Source: Streptomyces ortus
GTDB lineage: Bacteria; Actinomycetota; Actinomycetes; Streptomycetales; Streptomycetaceae
Length of the DNA: 64,000 nt
NCBI RefSeq assembly: GCF_026341275.1
Contig: NZ_JAIFZO010000002.1
Coordinates: forward strand, 694,361 to 758,360
Direction: 5' to 3'
In this document: piece after piece, positions 63,265 to 64,000 of the stretch
How the letters are laid out: every line of letters starts with the position of its first letter
Numbering within the stretch: position 1 is the stretch's first letter
Position numbers and translations under genes: made by a program
The notes under the pieces: generated by a model
Told to the model about the DNA's origin: nothing
What the model saw: only the letters and a program-made list of their open reading frames with translations
Database searches by the model: none

Positions 63265-64000
63265 TCAGGACGCCTCGATGAAGCGGTCGAGCACCCGCAC
63301 GCCGAACTTCAGGGCGTCGACCGGGACCCGCTCGTCGACGCCGTGGAACATCCCGGCGAAGTCCAGCTCCGGCGGCAGCTTCAACGGGGCGAAGCCGAAG
63401 CAGCGGATGCCGAGGTCGTCGAAGGACTTGGCGTCGGTACCGGCGGAGAGCATGTACGGGACGGCCCGCGCGATCGGGTCCTCGGCGACCAGCGCGGTCT
63501 GCATGGCGTCCACGAGGGCGCCGTCGAAGGTGGTCTCCAGGGCCTTGTCCGCGTGCACGTCCTCGCGCTTCACGTGCGGGCCGAGGATGCGGTCCAGGTC
63601 GGCGAGGAACTCCTCCTCGTAACCGGGCAGGTAACGGGCGTCGACGTGCGCGGTGGCCTGGCCCGGGATGACGTTCACCTTGTAGCCCGCACCCAGCTGG
63701 GTCGGGTTGGCCGTGTTCTGGAGCGAGGCGCCGATGAGCTTGGCGATCCCGCCGAGCTTGGCCAGCGTCGCGTCCATGTTCTCCGGGTCCAGCTCGGTGC
63801 CCAGGGCGTCGCCGAGCTCGTCCAGGAAGTGCCGCAGGGTCTTCGTCACGCGCACCGGGAACTTGTGCCGGCCGAGCCGCCCGACCGCCTCGGAGAGCTC
63901 GGTGATCGCGTTGTCCTTGTGGATCATCGAGCCGTGGCCGGCGGTGCCGTCCACGGTCAGCTTCATCCAGTGCATGCCCTTCTGGGCGGTCTCCACCAGA
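63265..64000 (-). CDS. M20-family metallopeptidase, C-terminal part
   Basis: The C-terminal part of a zinc peptidase of the M20/M25/M40 family, cut by the right edge of the window. Seen are the dimerisation domain (KLTVDGTAGHGSMIHKDNAITELSEAVGRL) and the later LSAGTDAKSFDDLGIRCFGFAPLKLPPELDFAGMFHGVDERVP, which contains the C-terminal metal-ligand His. The start and first metal ligands are outside. Direction is toward chpH. Exact substrate is not known; actinobacterial relatives hydrolyse dipeptides or N-acyl amino acids. Confidence 0.9.
   Translation of the reverse strand, partial: LVETAQKGMHWMKLTVDGTAGHGSMIHKDNAITELSEAVGRLGRHKFPVRVTKTLRHFLDELGDALGTELDPENMDATLAKLGGIAKLIGASLQNTANPTQLGAGYKVNVIPGQATAHVDARYLPGYEEEFLADLDRILGPHVKREDVHADKALETTFDGALVDAMQTALVAEDPIARAVPYMLSAGTDAKSFDDLGIRCFGFAPLKLPPELDFAGMFHGVDERVPVDALKFGVRVLDRFIEAS

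Overview
The window is high-GC actinobacterial chromosome and almost certainly comes from a Streptomyces. Gene content and order match a conserved arm-proximal core segment known from S. coelicolor (the SCO1625-SCO1676 neighbourhood, recalled from memory, not searched): conservon rarABCDE, tatCA, the Pup-proteasome locus, metH, the gyl glycerol operon, mshC and the chaplins chpC/chpH. GTG/TTG starts, GTGA/ATGA overlaps, purine-rich ribosome sites and very long antisense shadow ORFs all fit a GC-rich actinomycete.

Layout. 0-5 kb: end of an RluA-type pseudouridine synthase, then conservon rarA-E on the minus strand (sensor-kinase-like RarA, roadblock RarB, DUF742 RarC, GTPase RarD, CYP157-like P450 RarE lacking the ExxR motif). 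5-16 kb, minus strand: Ski2-like helicase, tatC, tatA, two small proteins, WYL regulators pafC/pafB, two FKBP prolyl isomerases (one a lipoprotein), pafA (Pup ligase), and an MFS exporter divergent from a LacI-family regulator around a palindromic operator candidate. 18-24 kb: proteasome core prcA/prcB, an endonuclease VII-like gene overlapping prcB, pup (C-terminal Gly-Gly-Glu), dop and the proteasomal ATPase arc. 24-33 kb: ferredoxin, a small secreted protein, a TrmI-type tRNA methyltransferase, a site-2 protease with CBS domains, a RecB-like Fe-S nuclease, an orphan NarL-type response regulator, an oligopeptide-type binding lipoprotein and a HAD hydrolase. 33-42.5 kb: metH and the divergent gylR-glpF-glpK-glpD region. 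42.8-50 kb: nucleoside phosphorylase plus amidohydrolase, a GntR/FadR regulator, the PAC2 protein (parJ), and a two-gene cassette made of a leaderless-signal subtilisin-like protein and a glutamine-rich protein. 50-61 kb: the mshC group, corA, a ferritin-like protein, an F420-type oxidoreductase, an aldo/keto reductase and a helicase-like protein with broken ATPase motifs. 61-64 kb: long chaplin chpC, short chaplin chpH and the 3' part of an M20 peptidase.

How it works together. PafA attaches Pup to lysines, Arc unfolds pupylated proteins into the PrcAB core, and Dop removes Pup; because Pup already ends in Glu, Dop is not needed for deamidation. GylR controls glycerol uptake (GlpF), phosphorylation (GlpK) and oxidation (GlpD). 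ChpC and ChpH are surface amyloid-like proteins of aerial hyphae; chpH carries a good match to a sigma-BldN promoter.

Most novel item. The protease at 47632-49380 and the glutamine-rich protein at 49496-50047 end in recognisably homologous C-terminal domains of about 65-70 residues (shared AExxWD, LY, GWRxLxNP and VQxAFAxG pattern). This looks like an undescribed protease/low-complexity-partner module set between parJ and mshC. Second is the RecD2-like protein at 58172-60550 whose Walker A and B motifs are both destroyed. Dispersed repeats of the GGGGCGCGGGGAAC type occur at four places, and several short tandem repeats lie in gene-free gaps.
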